Positions 1 through 14,169 of a stretch of 64,000 bases of DNA are shown one piece after another. Every line of letters begins with the position of its first letter. The first letter of the stretch is position 1. The DNA comes from Schistosoma haematobium (Eukaryota; Platyhelminthes; Trematoda; Strigeidida; Schistosomatidae). The notes under the pieces were generated by a model, which saw only the letters and a program-made list of their open reading frames with translations, had not been told where the DNA came from and ran no database searches. A program made the position numbers and the translations under genes. The stretch spans positions 19,167,287 to 19,231,286 of the forward strand of contig NC_067195.1 in assembly GCF_000699445.3 (NCBI RefSeq), in the 5' to 3' direction.

Positions 1-2285
1 AATTACTGAACCAACTAAAGAAATCCAATAAGTTATTAAGAAAGAAATACGGTTCACTGAATCAAGTTTTCTTCATGAATATGTCATTTATTGTTTAATA
101 ATTCTGTTTAGCAGACATGCTTCCAAGATCTTCACTATTTGTGGATTTTGTAAACTACTTACTCCATATTTCACCAATAAAGTTTTCAGTATTTTTTTCA
201 AAAATTCCAACACCACTCTGTTTTAATATGAAAAATTATCCAATCATACTTCGTTATTTTTTATGCAAACTAAATGCATACATAAGTTTTGAAAGTGGTT
301 CACTTAGTGAATATCCCATTGAATAAACTTCATGAACTGCAATTTTATTTGATAGTAGTAAATCTGACTTCCTTTGAATTATAATGACTTAGTTTAAAAA
401 TTTAAATAAATTCATTTGACAGTATTTTCTGTCGGAGTGAATAAGAGTACATTACTTTGAGGTTCCATAAATGTTATTCATGAATCACAGTAAGCACTAA
501 GTTAGTGTCTGAAACATTGGTTAGTTTTTAGTAACAGAACTACGAACTTGGCTCTTGTACAAATGATAGGAAGATACACTTGAGCTACTCATTAGTAATA
601 TTTATGATATAGGAGCCAAGTAGCACAGGTTTAAATTCGTGTGGCACCGTGAATGTCTTCATGATTTCAATAAGTACTAAAATTCACAAAATACAGTGTT
701 GAAACTATCAGTTGAGTTAGTCTTCCAATCTGTAATAAATATAACTTCATTTATTAACAATACAAATTCAGAACTATTGTTAATTTAGGTATGCTGATAA
801 CAACAGAGTTAATCTTTTTGTTGAGGGTTATATGAACTCTAAGTTTATATCAATCACAATACAATACTAAATTTCATAATCTGACAGTGTGTTCAAGACA
901 AATTAATCGAAATGAAATAATAGAAATTCAACGACAAATTTATCGGGTGATTGTTAACATAGTTTTGTTTTAAATGTTCACTGAAATTTTCAGATATCTG
1001 CAACTATATATAAGTATATATATATCATGTGCTAATAATCATATAAAACAGCTTAAATTATGTTAATTCAAACGTTAATAAAACATAGACTTTCTTCGAC
1101 ATTTTTATTCTTCATTTATCTGTCTAACTATTTATCTCTCTTAATCAATAAACATTTACTTTTAGTCGCATTGCATGACTATTCAGCCGTAAAACAACAT
1201 CAAAATATTAAAAAATGAAGTCATATAATGATAAATAGACAGAATATTCTTGATATGAATTAAATTAGAAAGCAGTTTTTTATTACTTCATACGTCACAT
1301 GCACTTAACGATATCTCGATTAGATAGCGTTTTAAAAATATGTTCCGTCAAAAATTAATATCAGCTGAAATAATCATAGTAATCTGAGAAGCATTCAACA
1401 TATTTCAGACTTCTTACAAGTGAACACTTGAAACGTTTTGTGAGATCAGATCTACAACCTACAAATTTCATGGTTAATGGTATAGTTTATTCAAACTTAG
1501 TGGTTCACTAATATTATGCTAACCGCAAAGACTGGAGACAATGAGATCCTGGAGTCAAAAGTGTATGTTACTAAGGGTATTTTAACGAACACTTTACTAC
1601 TTTAGTTTTGACTAGTTCCCTGACAAACATCAATCTATAGTTTTAGAAATTGACGTCGAATGTATAGTACTTTAAAAGCTATGGTAAACAATAGAATAAA
1701 ACAAAATAATACATGACCTGTAAAGCCCGTAGGAATAGATTATTTTCATAAATTTGGAGATTCATATTAAAATGAGCTATTTTGCAGTACTGTTTGGGTA
1801 ACATTGAATGTATAAATATATCAAGTGAACAAAGCATAATTGGATGGTTGACCCAATCTTTTCTTACGTCATAATTGTTTTCGAATCGCGATTTCTTCTT
1901 TTAAACCTTTTAGGAAGCATTTGAAAACTTATTCGTTCAATTATAAAGTATATATTTACCCTCAGGATAAAAACTCAGTAGAATTGATGATAAACTAATC
2001 ATTATTAATTTATCTTTACCGTGGACACTGAATTCTGTGACTTGAGCAAAATCCAAGAGAAACTTTAACAAATAATTGAAACAAATTGCTTCTATGTATT
2101 TTAATGTCAGACTTTTGGTAAATTTAGATGATAACGCACTAAATACAGTAATTACATAGAAAATATCAGAAGACTGAAACAACACTGACATATCTTCAGG
2201 GCTGTAGATAAAAAGACGTTCAGAGACGATTTAACGAGATCTATTGCAACCATCGTCGAAAAGAAATAAGGTAGTAATAATCAGT
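1..2285. other. AT-rich intergenic DNA, no supported gene
   Basis: All frames are short and low in complexity. I saw no conserved protein motif, tRNA or long repeat. A short TA-rich stretch lies near 1005-1026. Confidence 0.5.
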
Positions 2286-2289
2286 CATT

Positions 2290-2640
2290 TAGGCAAGATT
2301 ATCCACATACTTTGATCGGACACTATCAGAAATAACCTACTACAAAGAAGAAATTAGGAAAAAACGTTGGAGTTGGATAGACCACATTACAGAAATTTCC
2401 AAAGTGAATGAGGAAACAAGCCCTAACCTGGAATCCTCAATGAAAAAGGAAACGTGTCAGATCAAATAACATATTCAGCCTGGAATTGTAGGTAGATATT
2501 AAAAGAATAAATAGCACCTGTGAACAACTGGAAAGGAAAGAACAGGACAGAGTTGGTTGAAGAATCCTTGTCAGTGACCTATGCTCCACGAGGATAACAG
2601 AAATAAGTAACTGGACAAGTAGTATTACAACAACGAATGT
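2290..2640 (+). mobile_element. RTE-like LINE, decayed 3' end of the reverse-transcriptase ORF
   Basis: Across two frames and several stops one reads RKKRWSWIDHI, QALTWNPQ, KRKRVRSNN and QLERKEQDRVG, RILVSDLCS. This is the C-terminal signature of schistosome RTE-clade elements of the SR2 type (KRRWKWIGHTLRK...[22 protein letters not shown]...LERKAQDRVGWRMLVGGLCS). At least one frameshift and two stop codons show the copy is dead. Family assignment is from memory of the protein pattern. Confidence 0.7.
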
Positions 2641-2984
2641 CATACTGTTACCATAACAACAAATCCAAAACACAATAAGAACATTTACGCATAAGCGCTG
2701 TTCATAAGAGATAAAGCTAACCTCAAAAATTGACCTTATGGAGAGTTCAAGGAAAAGGTTGTGCATTTTATGGAAGATCAGCTTGTCTCATTATCTAATC
2801 AAAAATGTCTACCCATAGTGTTGGAATTATTCATAGGCATCAGAAAAAGCGTCGATTAAAAGTGATTACCGACCCTATTCAATATAAGTGCAGTTTAATA
2901 ATTGAAAATTACTTTACTATACAACAATTCGCTTTGTATTGCTCTTTTACTGTGAAACATAGTATTTGAAAGATGAACACAACC

Positions 2985-3420
2985 GTAGGCTTCAGGCTTC
3001 TTTTCATCGGTATCTCTGGAGCATTGCCCGTATATGTTTGGACTATCGAGTGAATAATATTGAGGTCAGCCACACGGTACTAGGAAAGGTTGGCAAGTCG
3101 GTTGACGGGGTTGTAATTTCTCACCGACTGAGGTAGCTAGGACATGCGTCACGTATCCATAATCATCGACCACCTGGATGGACGATGTTTTTTGATGTGG
3201 GAGTAGGTTAGAAGAAATCTAGGCTCGACCGAGTCAAAACACGGCATCAGTCAATAACTGGTTATCTGAACCATGTAGATTGATGCAGACTACGTGGTTG
3301 GGGTCAGTGTTACAACTGTTATCTGTGGTTGAATACACTGGGTGACATGTCTCAAAATCAGTCACCGTGGAGCGGACGCACTCGCCCTTCATAACTGAGA
3401 CTAGTAAAAAGGAAAGTCAC
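2985..3420 (+). mobile_element. LINE 3' end, second schistosome family, decayed
   Basis: Conceptual translation with stops gives LWSIARICLDYRV-like, VLGKVGKSVDGVV, HRLR, LGHA and KTRHQS, which follows the C-terminal pattern RICWDHRVSN..VLGKDGKSVDEVV.LHRLRWLGHVLRM..RR..KTWHQS of a common schistosome LINE family. The same family appears in antisense at 29790-30460. It is broken by many stops. Confidence 0.65.
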
Positions 3421-3674
3421 CTTCACTTAAAATCATAAATAAAAATATACTTGAGGTTATTAGAAACATTCCAAGTGTTCATATTCCTATGTTTTTGTCC
3501 CCCACTGGCAAAGTAATATTGAGAACTTCAACACTGTCACTCACTGTAACTCCATTCACCATGAAGGCACTCAGCTTAAAGTACAGAGGTACTGTCGAAA
3601 TACTTAGCATGGTTTGGCAAGAAGATATCAGTGGCTGTTCTGATAATAAGAAAGCTAATAAAAGCAATAATAAT

Positions 3675-4075
3675 TGTTGTTGTGTCTTTAAGCCCGGCTA
3701 GTCATCACGTGGTTTATTCGCTAATGGAAATACGACTTATTCAATCTTAGTACTGTGCTAAACCAATGACGTTCGATCGGTATGAGTAGCCTAGCGTCCT
3801 TACTGGTCCTTTGTTCGCCTAGCACGCTCAGTTGAATACAGAACACCAATAGCAGCCTACACTATGCGAATCATCTACTCAAAACATACTTGGTTTATAT
3901 ACAAGCCAAACAGACCTCATGACATCATAAAATAGGACATAACATTTACACCAGATCTAGCCAAAATGTGGCTGTGATTGTGGGAGACGGCAATTAAAAA
4001 AATGAACATAATTTAAGAATAGTAAGTTGTATAATCTATAAGTCAAAATGAGGCTTATAATAAAAGGAATATAGA
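3675..4075 (-). mobile_element. LTR copy A (LTR-retrotransposon fragment)
   Basis: Read on the minus strand, it starts TGGATATCTATATTCC after TCTAGATTA, carries a TATATAAACCAAG promoter-like box near 3895, and ends with ACACAACA. It closely matches copy B on the opposite strand, including GTGCTAAACCAATGACRTTCG and the CACGTG segment. No internal coding region is attached. Copies C, D and E are related. Confidence 0.65.
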
Positions 4076-4118
4076 TATCCATAATCTAGTTACTGAACAG
4101 TTATATAACAGGAATTAT

Positions 4119-4144
4119 ACATATATATATATATATATATATAT
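4119..4144. repeat. (TA)n microsatellite
   Basis: A pure AT dinucleotide run of about 26 bp. Confidence 0.9.
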
Positions 4145-4950
4145 TAGTCCATTAATAGTTCTCGGAAGTTACCCATAATTTGATTTTCACTACGATATAA
4201 CAATAGTTGCCCCTCCCCAAAACATCTATCAAACGTTAATTTGCTTATTTGAACAGAATGATATTAAGAATCATTTTATTTTGCATACCACTGTGATGGA
4301 TGGTGCACTACCTAATTGAATATACTGTAAAAGAGGAAGTTCCCATTTTAACACTTAGACAAAAACAAATAGGACGAACGAATATTTTCATCTTTCCCTG
4401 AACTCTTAAATAAAACGTTTACAACACATCAAATTTAAACTAACCGTGGTGATTGCTAGAAATACTTGAAGTGTGTTCCAATTCAATAACCAAAGCATCA
4501 TTTTGCAAAGTTGCTTTGATTGGTATCCATGTATTACGGAGATATATTTCTAACTGTCCACTTATAACCAGACTATCTTGTGTAGACATTGCAATTATTA
4601 TTACTATTGTTATTATTACTATTGATCAAATACATTTGATGTAAGACTCACGAACAGATCTGCAAGTATACGATTCAAAAAGGATTACAATTATAGCGAG
4701 AAATTGAATGAATATGTCAAAATACATAGTTTTATAACATTTCCATTTCACATAATTGTGTGTTACGACCAAACAATGATAACCCATAAAATAAAAACAA
4801 TAAATCAAACATGAAATAACCAGCTACTTAGTGTGTCATGTAAAGAGAACAATGAAGCATTTGACAAACATTGAGGATGTTCCTCTATTGACTATTACTA
4901 AATAATAACTAGATTATCAATTTATAATCCATTGAAATGAAGGTTAACTT
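4145..4950. other. AT-rich intergenic DNA
   Basis: No coding or RNA signal seen. Simple TTATTA-type tracts occur around 4590-4625. Confidence 0.45.
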
Positions 4951-4959
4951 ATAATTTAT

Positions 4960-5430
4960 GGAAGAACCAATCAGGTATAAGACAGCAGGTCTCGGATTTT
5001 GGCGCGAAATTCACTCATCCATCTGGCTAAATAGATTCATGGTATTATAACGGATGTCAATACGTGATGAAGACTCTAAATCTATCTCCTAACCTTAACC
5101 ATCAACTGTAAATCAGAATTCGAATTCCTCACACTAAATTATAACTCTCATCCTGTCCTAGTTATCAGGTGGACACTCTTGAGGTCAGATTAGCGTCGCC
5201 CAAAGGTCGTACATAAATTATAGTCTCACCATCTAGTCTAGGCGATGGATAAGCAGAACGTTCAAATTACTATTCAAATCAGATAATGGCTAGTAGTAGA
5301 ATCCACTTAGCCACTAACCAGGTAGGTGTGCCTGCAACTCCTAAAACTTATCGGAGTAATCCACTCCGGATGCTCACGTATCAGTGGAGACCAACCAATC
5401 ATAAATGTTAACAACGACGGGAGAATACAA
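4960..5430. repeat. Possible interspersed repeat, locally more GC-rich
   Basis: The composition is less AT-rich than its flanks and the text (GATTTTGGCGCGAAATTC..., CGTCGCCCAAAGGTCG) resembles non-coding dispersed repeats common in schistosome DNA. It contains a small palindrome CGGAGTAATCCACTCCGG at 5354-5371. No second copy is present in the window, so this rests on memory and composition. Confidence 0.3.
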
Positions 5431-5659
5431 ACCCTTACTGTGTCGTCATTGGAATAGTAGCATCACTCCCGACACAGTGAAATTTAAAGGTTTTATGCTT
5501 CTCAAAAGAATTTACGAAGTACACTTCAAAACTGATTAGTTGTGAAGATGAAGATCGTGTCATACCGCATATCAGATGGGATTTATCAATTGACTTGGAA
5601 ATATCAGACTTATCATAAAACATTAAGGTCGTAGATTTAAATCTTTGTGTGAGTTGTTG

Positions 5660-5775
5660 ATGGGTAGTACAGTCGAAGAGCCTCTAGCTAGAATCGAACT
5701 ATTGTCCCATAGTCTCCATTTCTCAATAGTTATCTGACAAATCTCTGCTCGCCACGATATACATGTTCAAAGTAG
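5660..5775 (-). repeat. Weak tRNA-like SINE remnant
   Basis: The minus strand has AGTTCGATTCT, a box-B-like sequence, about 50 bp after TGGCGAGCAGAG, a poor box A. No acceptor stem or cloverleaf can be drawn. It may be chance. Confidence 0.25.
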
Positions 5776-6305
5776 TGTAAAACGTCGTCACAATATCGCT
5801 CGAATGAATAAATAAATGAACATTGATGGTCCCATCCTCATTACTAACAAGAATTAAGAGTAATTGTGGATTCTCAATTTCATTTGCCAATAAATGACAA
5901 AAGCACCACAGCTCACTGTTGACTATATTGTTTTGACAACTCTAAAACAGGTCCAGTTTCCTTCCCAACATTTTGCTTAAAAGTATTTTGTAATGAGAAA
6001 ACCTGAACTTTGTCTAGTGTTGTGTTCTGTCTTCTATTATCTGTTCATTTGTCAGGCTTTGATTCAACTAATTCCATCTCCGAAATTGGTCATGACTGAG
6101 TCGTTATATCAACTGGAATAAGTAGTTATATGATTAACTATATATCTCCTACAAACTATTACAAAGTGAAATGGACGCTTCTCATCAAAATACTGTTACG
6201 AAATCAATCACTGAATCAAACCGTTCATATCTGCTTCGTATCTGCAGATATTTAAATTACCGTTCGAATACACCTGTTTTATGATGAAAGGTTTCCGTCA
6301 AGAAA

Positions 6306-6333
6306 ATACAACAACAACAACAACAACAACAAC
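6306..6333. repeat. (AAC)n microsatellite
   Basis: About nine AAC units in an otherwise unremarkable AT-rich region. Confidence 0.85.
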
Positions 6334-9300
6334 AGAGAGATAATACTGCAATTAAATGGGAATTCATGAATGAACTGAATAATTACAGAGAAAATGATTA
6401 GGAAAACATACCTTAATAATCTATTAAATATGTATGTGCATACAGTTATCTTGGTCAATTTTTACTCATAAATAATTACTTGTTCGCTCTAATTGTTGAA
6501 TATTCAATGCTGATTGTGATAATAATTGGCTTATATTATTATTATTATTATCTACGGAAAATGAAAATAAAGTCACAATTGCATATAATACGATTAATAT
6601 TAATAATGTCAATAATTATAGCAAATAACTGTAAATTGTATTTCTGGGTGAAAAGTGTATGATTATTCAAGTTGGAATAAGCAAATGATAGAAGTGGTTA
6701 AATGCTTGAATCACTCTGATCTTGTCTCCGCCCAACTTCAGTCAGAATTTCTATGACGAAAATTAAGTCTTCCAATTAGGAAGAAGGTCAGATAGTTTGA
6801 ACATGTAATATTCGAAGAAAAAATTACCATCCTATGGTGTTTTATAAAACATGTGAGTGACTTTGATGATAAGGTATTTAGAGAGTGATGAGCATACTTG
6901 AAAACTAGTCTCAAATTCTATGTAACACCAACTAATGAATGAATCATATTCTTGAACCCTTGTTATCAATGTTCACATCCTACACTATTCAGAACACGGA
7001 TTCTACGAGTTCGAAAGATTGTAACGCGTAACCTCTCATAAAATTACTGGTAATAAATCATTTTTGATGTAAATTCATCTTTGATCGATTCATATTCAAT
7101 AACCAAGTGATAGTAATTTCAAATATGAGAGGTACACTATTATTATTACTGTTATTATTATTATCAAACTGTCACGAGTTAATTATATTGAATCACCTTA
7201 CTAAGTTGTGCTAACGTCATGAAAACTAACTAGTATCAAGTAGAACTAACTTCTATCGAGCTGTCGAACGAGAAAGGCAATACAGTGTGGACTAACCTAA
7301 TGTTTAGAAGCGGTGGAATAGAGATTGAATTAGTCAAGTTTCAAGCACTATGTTACACGTCTACCAACTTTGGTTTAGGAAGTCGGCCGGTACCACTTCT
7401 CATTCATACAACGTACCTCAAAGAACGATTTATATAGTCGTAATACAAGTGATACGGGACAAACTGTGATCAGTGTAGTTGCTAAACCAGTTTGAGATAT
7501 GTTTTACTTTCACATAACATTTGTAATTATCACTAAGTAACGAGAGAAGAGGGTTTCCCAAACAGATAAACTTTTATATCGTACAAGTAAAATTGAGTAG
7601 AACCGCTACAATTAAGATTCTATGCATAAACTGACAACAACTTAACAATGTGTGTCATCCTCCGTTTTAAGCCTGAATTAGATAAACTTTTAACGGTGTA
7701 CAAATAAATTTGTTTAATCAGTTTATTGAAGTTTTCATATTTCCCTGATTACTGAGAATAGGGTTATGAGGAAGAGAATTTGAAATATACTTGTCATACA
7801 GGTAAAGGATTACCTTAACTAAAATGTGGTCAAACGGATGCTATCTATGATGTATACTATCTGCTTCTCATTTCAAACGTTGATATATTTTGCTATGAAG
7901 ATTTCCTTAAATTTAGTTCATGAGTAAACATCTGGGAAGCAGATCGGTGACCTAAACGTTTGACGGACCATACGCATCTGATTTGTTTTACTAAAATAGA
8001 TGAATAGCTGTCATTAAATGTGTCATCTTTACGGGCTTCGCAATCCTCAATCAGACTCTAGATTTATTTTAAAAGGAGCCATATTGTTTAATTTATTATC
8101 TACACTAAACTAGTTTTTCGAGAGTTTAGTTATATTGAAAACTAACAGTTTTATAGGTCAGTTAGAGCATCATGTTTTTTATACTATATGCTAGTTAACA
8201 AATGGTGCTTTAAAAATATTTTGTTCCGAATACTAAAATATATGAAACTATATACTATCATTACTCATTAGTCAAGCATCTGTTGTATTAAAAAAAACAA
8301 GAATCATTGATAATAATGTAATTAACCAGTCAATGACATGATATTCAGATGTAAAATAACTATTAATACAAAAATTAATTTCTAGATGATTTTCGAATCA
8401 TGCAAATGACTAATAGTACTAGAAAGCGTTTGTTTATACATTCGAAAAGTAAAATAATGCATTTTGTCTATAAATTTCGTAACGGACTTACATCGACAAT
8501 AATACTCACAAAGCCTTGACGGCATTTATTACTTATCACTTTAATCAATCACAGTAGATATCAGTTCTAAAATAACTTACGTTGAATCAAATTTTCGCAA
8601 GTTTATCATCACATATTAGTCACTACTGTACAATTTTTTAGTAATGTTTAACATCATCAACACACTGATCTTTGATAAAAATACATTTACTGGATCTAAA
8701 ACTAAATACCTAGAATTATATTCATAATATTAAAAAAACAAGATTTGATTACCAGTACTATCACAGAGTCGGATGAATTTCCGCTTTCCTAGTTATCTGA
8801 CAAACTGATTAATGAAATATCGAGTGGATGTCGAGTTATTTTCTAGAAATCGTCCAAGTCTGTCATTTTAAATGGTTTTCAACATGATAGCAATGAAAAG
8901 ATTTATAGGACAAAAATGAATTCTAGTTTTATTTTAATTGCCATAGATTTAATGAGATAAAAATAATCATCGGTCGTGAATTATTTTTTAACGCCTTAAG
9001 TGAAGCAGAAATTATACGGAAAAAGTACATTATAGATTCCTGAAAAAATTGCCATCAAGTAATCTTGGGATTACCAGTATACGGAAACCTGAAATTATTA
9101 ATTTTGAACTAAATTGTTGCTACGTTTTTGTTTGCTAGAGATTCTCATACGGTAACATACCGATATTAATCTGATTTCAAACTAATAACTGTTCTCACTT
9201 ACTTCAACAGATTGTAAGTTTAGATATCATGATCATTATTGTAAAATAAACTTATCCAGCTCAAATGACTCTTTTGCGCATATGTTGTGTAATTCCTTTT

Positions 9301-9719
9301 CTATCGTTTTACAAATAACATGAAGCCTTCGAATTTTTAGTGAGGACTCAGAATTCCTGAAGTCAATCTAACTGTGACTGGATTAGTAGCTCATCGATAA
9401 AAATAGTACTGAGTAGTGAATCAATTAAGATGATAGAACTTAAATCACAAATCAAATCAAAAAAGCTTCTCGGTGATCTTTGGACCCAAGTAGTTCCTCA
9501 CCTGATCCCAGTTCGTCTCTTGAAATATTCAAGTTATATCAATCTCAGGAAAACTATCTATATGAAAAGTAAGGACACATTTTAATTATTTTGCCGAAAT
9601 TTCACTGTTCGAGTTTAGTCCTCTGATATTTCACGTATTTTAAATTTAAGTGTTAGTCCGAATAATAAAGATGTTTATGTGGCGGAATATTAAGAAATAA
9701 ATTGCCTTTATTTATTCAG

Positions 9720-9726
<7 letters not shown>
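6334..9726. other. AT-rich intergenic DNA, no supported gene
   Basis: I saw only short frames, ATT-type simple repeats (6535-6553 and 7138-7165) and no recognisable protein or RNA motif. Confidence 0.45.

Positions 9727-9809
<83 letters not shown>
9727..9809. repeat. Long (TA)n microsatellite, about 83 bp
   Basis: An uninterrupted TA run, the longest in the window. It is self-complementary and can form a cruciform; such tracts are length-variable and hard to assemble. Confidence 0.95.
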
Positions 9810-9811
<2 letters not shown>

Positions 9812-11680
9812 TCACCTTATAATATATCTAAAGTTTATGATTGTTTCACATTAAATGTAGATTGTAACAAAAAAAAGTAATAAACTAGATTCATTCTTCA
9901 GTCCTCAGGCATAACCACTTTGCTTTTCTGAAGTTGGAGTTTCTGATGTAGCGCCAAAAAAGTATATCATAACACTAACAGCGGACATCTCATGCAAATT
10001 TTGGCTTTATTTAATCTATCCTGCTATCAGAAATTTCAAGTTAGTTTGTGAAGCTCTATGAACCAAGTTGACTTAAATATTCCAAAAATTATAATGTTAA
10101 TGTTTTTGAAAAGGTAGAAGATTAGCAGAAAACTATTACAAATCATACTTAATACTTGTTGTGAAATAAGTAATCACTTTAGTTACTGAAAGTTTGTTGA
10201 ATAGATTAAGTAGTTCATAAACCAGAGATGCTCAGTTTTTTATCACCTTAAAACCATATTCAGTTATACGCTAAACATGTACTACAATACGTCGGATAGA
10301 ATTTAAAGACTGAAAAATAAAACTAAATGATATAAAAGGAAGAATATTAAGGAAACGTGGCCAACGAAGTTACTGTGTCACAGTAGCTTGAAATATATTA
10401 TTCATTATGTTACAGAAAATTGTGGTTTGGATTGTACTTAATTGATAATTATGTGATGGTCAAAATAGGACATTAAAGGAGTAGTGTATTAACGAATAGT
10501 TTCAGTCGATAAAATAACTTTTCATTTAAATTATGGGGTTGTGTGAAGTTTAGAAAATTAAAGCAAATGGCCTTTCATCATACATAAAGAATTATTCATA
10601 AGAGTACAAAAATACTAGTGATAATTAAGTAATGTAAACAACCTAATTACAAATACATATCAACACAATAATTCATGTTCGTAAACCTTGGTAGAAACAC
10701 TTTCATAGCACATTGTCTCATCTGGGTGAAGAATCAGTTCATTTGCGCAATGTATAAGTTAGAACCTTAATTAAAAACATATTTGCTGAGACAGAAATAA
10801 GCTAGATAAACCAAGATTTTTCGTCAGCCTTACATTGTCTTAAACAGCAGGTAAAATACATCTCTCAGAGATGTTTGGAGATATCGAGTTTATAACGAAG
10901 CGATATACACTTCTTAATTTTTGCATAGATTTCAGACGATGCCGAAAGTGGAAAGTGCTCTCTTTAACTGTAATCACAGTTTTTCTATAGAAAACGTCTA
11001 TTATTTAGTCTCCCTAACATCATTTGAACCTAACAAAGTGACCATGACAACAGCCAAATAGATATTAGTGAATAAGTATTTTGTTGTTTCCACATAATGT
11101 CTTTAAGGATAATATGTTTTTGGACATAATAATAAAATTCACGTAATTTATTTCGTAACATTAGTATATAATTCATCTGTTCTACGTCTGCATGGACGGT
11201 ATAATAAAACTGTAGTATTTTAAAATACGAGATACAAATAAAAACTGAGACCATCGTAAAAAGTTACTTGAAGTAAAAATGAGTTTCGAATTTAGTCTGG
11301 TGAAAACGAACACTTTAGAACTGAAGGCGAACACTGTATCTTTACAATCAAGGCACTGTACCTCATGAATAAGAAATCAGTAAGTGAGACCATTCATATT
11401 CAAAGTGTCTGGTTACGGTACATAAAATCTTTCTACTTCACTAAGTGGCTTTAAGTTACACTTTGTAAGAAAGACATTGATGTGCTGGAAAACTGTGGAT
11501 AACAAGATTTCTACAAAACATAACTGCGTGTACATTACTTTTGCATCCTTTTGTTGACAGATTTCTAGAGATACTCACATGTTTCTGTTATATCCTAGTG
11601 AAGATTAAATTTCGAGTAACGTCTGAGACTTATTAATGGACTATTATTATTTATATATTCTCATGGTATAAATATTTGAT
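9810..11680. other. AT-rich intergenic DNA
   Basis: No gene or clear repeat recognised. Frames are short and without motifs. Confidence 0.45.
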
Positions 11681-11690
11681 AACTAGATTA

Positions 11691-12089
11691 TGTATATCTA
11701 TATTCCCCTTGTTATAAGCTTTATTTTGACTTATAATTTATTATTGTACGATTTACTGTTCTTAAGCTATGTTCAGTTGATTGAATACTGCCTCCCACGT
11801 TCACAGTCACTTTTTGGCTTTATTGTGTACAAACGTTATTTCCTATTTTATGGTGCGTTGCGGTCTGTTTTGTTCGATATATAAACGCGGTGTCTGAAAT
11901 AAATTATTAGATTCGCATAGTGGTGTTCTGGACTTAAGTGAACGGGTTAAGTAGACATAGGACCAATAAGGACGCTGGGCTGCCCATACCGGTCGAATGT
12001 CATTGGTTTAGCACAGTGCTAAGATTGTTTAAGGTGTATTTTGATTGGTGGATAAATCACGTGGTAAAAAGCCGGACATAGTCATAACA
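11691..12089 (+). mobile_element. LTR copy B (LTR-retrotransposon fragment)
   Basis: Starts TGTATATCTATATTCCCC after CTAGATTA and ends near CATAACA. It contains a TATATAAACGCGG box (about 11877), an AATAAA hexamer about 20 bp later, as expected for a U3-R boundary, and GTGCTAAACCAATGACATTCG shared in reverse complement with copy A. The reading frame at 11690-11884 is a shadow of the LTR, not a gene. No gag-pol attached. Confidence 0.7.
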
Positions 12090-12094
12090 GTTTC

Positions 12095-14150
12095 TATTTG
12101 ATGTTGGCGTAAAGCTACATAGGCTAACTAGATGCAAAACATTCCACACTACACAAATATTTCGTGACTTTAGTCAAATTATATAGAACTGTCTAAAGAT
12201 AAAACCCAGAAAAATTTTCTGAGAACGCTGAAGATACGAACTTAAGTTTTTAATCAGTTAGATCGAAATTATTTAGTAAATTTTACACAACAAAATAGAA
12301 GCGCATTGAAATTCAACAAAAAAGATCTACAGGTTTCGTAATTGCTAAACAGAGTCTCTAAAGTTTTTGAAAGTTATATACAACTGATAGGACCATTAGT
12401 TTTGTCTTGAAATGTCTTCAGAAGGCAAATATAAAGTCATCGCAACAATTTATTTCAATACAGAACTAATGAGATGATTGAAAAGCCCATAACGTAAAAG
12501 GTAATTGACGTTTAGGAGTGTTAAACGGGTTTGAGAAGGACGGATGAGTAATCAAGCGTTTAGAGTAACCAACATTTAAAAAAGAGAAGTTTACGATTGG
12601 GTTTTAATACATGATCAATCATATAAACACAGAAATATATATGTGCAAAGATACAGAATAATTATTACTGACAAGAATGATACCGTTTTTCTGTTAGATA
12701 AGTTAAATAAGAAACTTAAATACATACAAACAAAATATCTTACTTAGTTATAACTATCTACCCAATGCTCAATGTATTCGAAATTATCAAATCAAACCTT
12801 GGTAATGATACATACAAACGAAAGTTGAAAGAAGAGTACTATACGTACATAACACTGTATCCGAAATGCGACATGTAACGAGATATTTCCCTGAAATATC
12901 CACTTTCTATATGAAAGCCTCTATATAATAAATTGTTAGTCGAATTGAAGAGGATTTTAAACTGAATTTCATAATCTTAAATAACGACTAGACTATGAAC
13001 AAAGAGTGTCATTTAATCACCTTAGAAATAAAAGTTACTACAGCTATCTTACAGAGTACAAGAGATAATCACTGGATAAATGTCAAACAAAATTCAATTA
13101 TTTACACAGTGAAGCTAACATCTGTAAATCCTTGCTCAAGGGAATGATACCGAAAAATTTTTCTAAATATTCATAAACGAATCTAACCAGAACTAATCGC
13201 TAGGAGAAGCAGAAGCCGCATTACTGTCTTTACTCTGATGAACTAAAAATACATTCAATCAGTGCCACAGAGCTGTATATTTAAAGTAATTCAAGACAGT
13301 GATTTTTAGAAGTTGTAACTCAAGTTACCTGTATAATTGTCTAAGTGAAGCTTGAACAGATAAAAACCTCATCTTGTAGCCTAATGTTTACAAAAACTCA
13401 CGGTACTGAGACATTTTTGAGGTGGAAATACTGGATGTATTATAAGCGGTAGTTCCATCGGCAAATAATACAATATTATATCTCCGTTATTATTTGCAGT
13501 ATTTGTGGTGATATATTGGACCATTTATGTCTGGACTCAATGTTTCTATCGCTAATTATTCCTATTCTCTTATTAGCTTCAATTCTATACGTTTAACTAA
13601 TGATCTGATATTCCAAATTACGAATAAATGAGGCTTTCGGCAACAAACAATCTAGGATAGTGTACAAACCAATGCGCTTTGATACTGCTTAAGACAGATT
13701 TGAAAACTAATTGGTCTCATAAAAATAAATAATCACGGTATTTAAACCAGAAAACTCGATGTAAATCAAAAGTTTACGGACCGTTCGAAACGAGCAACCG
13801 TTAGAGGTATGAAGTGTTTGAAGAGCTTAAACAAAGTTAGTGGAAGATCACGAAAGGTGACGAGAATACAATTATTTTATTTACTGAAGATATGTGTTTT
13901 AAATAATTGAATCTAAGGCGTAAATGTTCCTAGCTGTCCTAAAAATATACACAAGAGGACATCATGCCGTTGCTCCCCCCTCTCTTCCAAAGATATCTAG
14001 TACAGAGAGAGCAACCAAGTGAGTGACTGTGATAGAACATAAATATTTCTAACAGAATCTAACATTTAGGATTATTATCATTGAGCCAGAGGGTAATAAG
14101 AGGTGGTCTGATAATCACATAACATATATTAAGTACGCCGAGTCACTCCA
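12095..14150. other. AT-rich intergenic DNA
   Basis: Nothing supported. A C-rich tract occurs near 13974-13983. Confidence 0.45.
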
Positions 14151-14169
14151 ACACTGGTATACTACCAGA

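Noticed and set aside
11690..11884. 64-codon hydrophobic frame
   Set aside because: It lies wholly inside LTR copy B and its counterparts in the other copies are not open.
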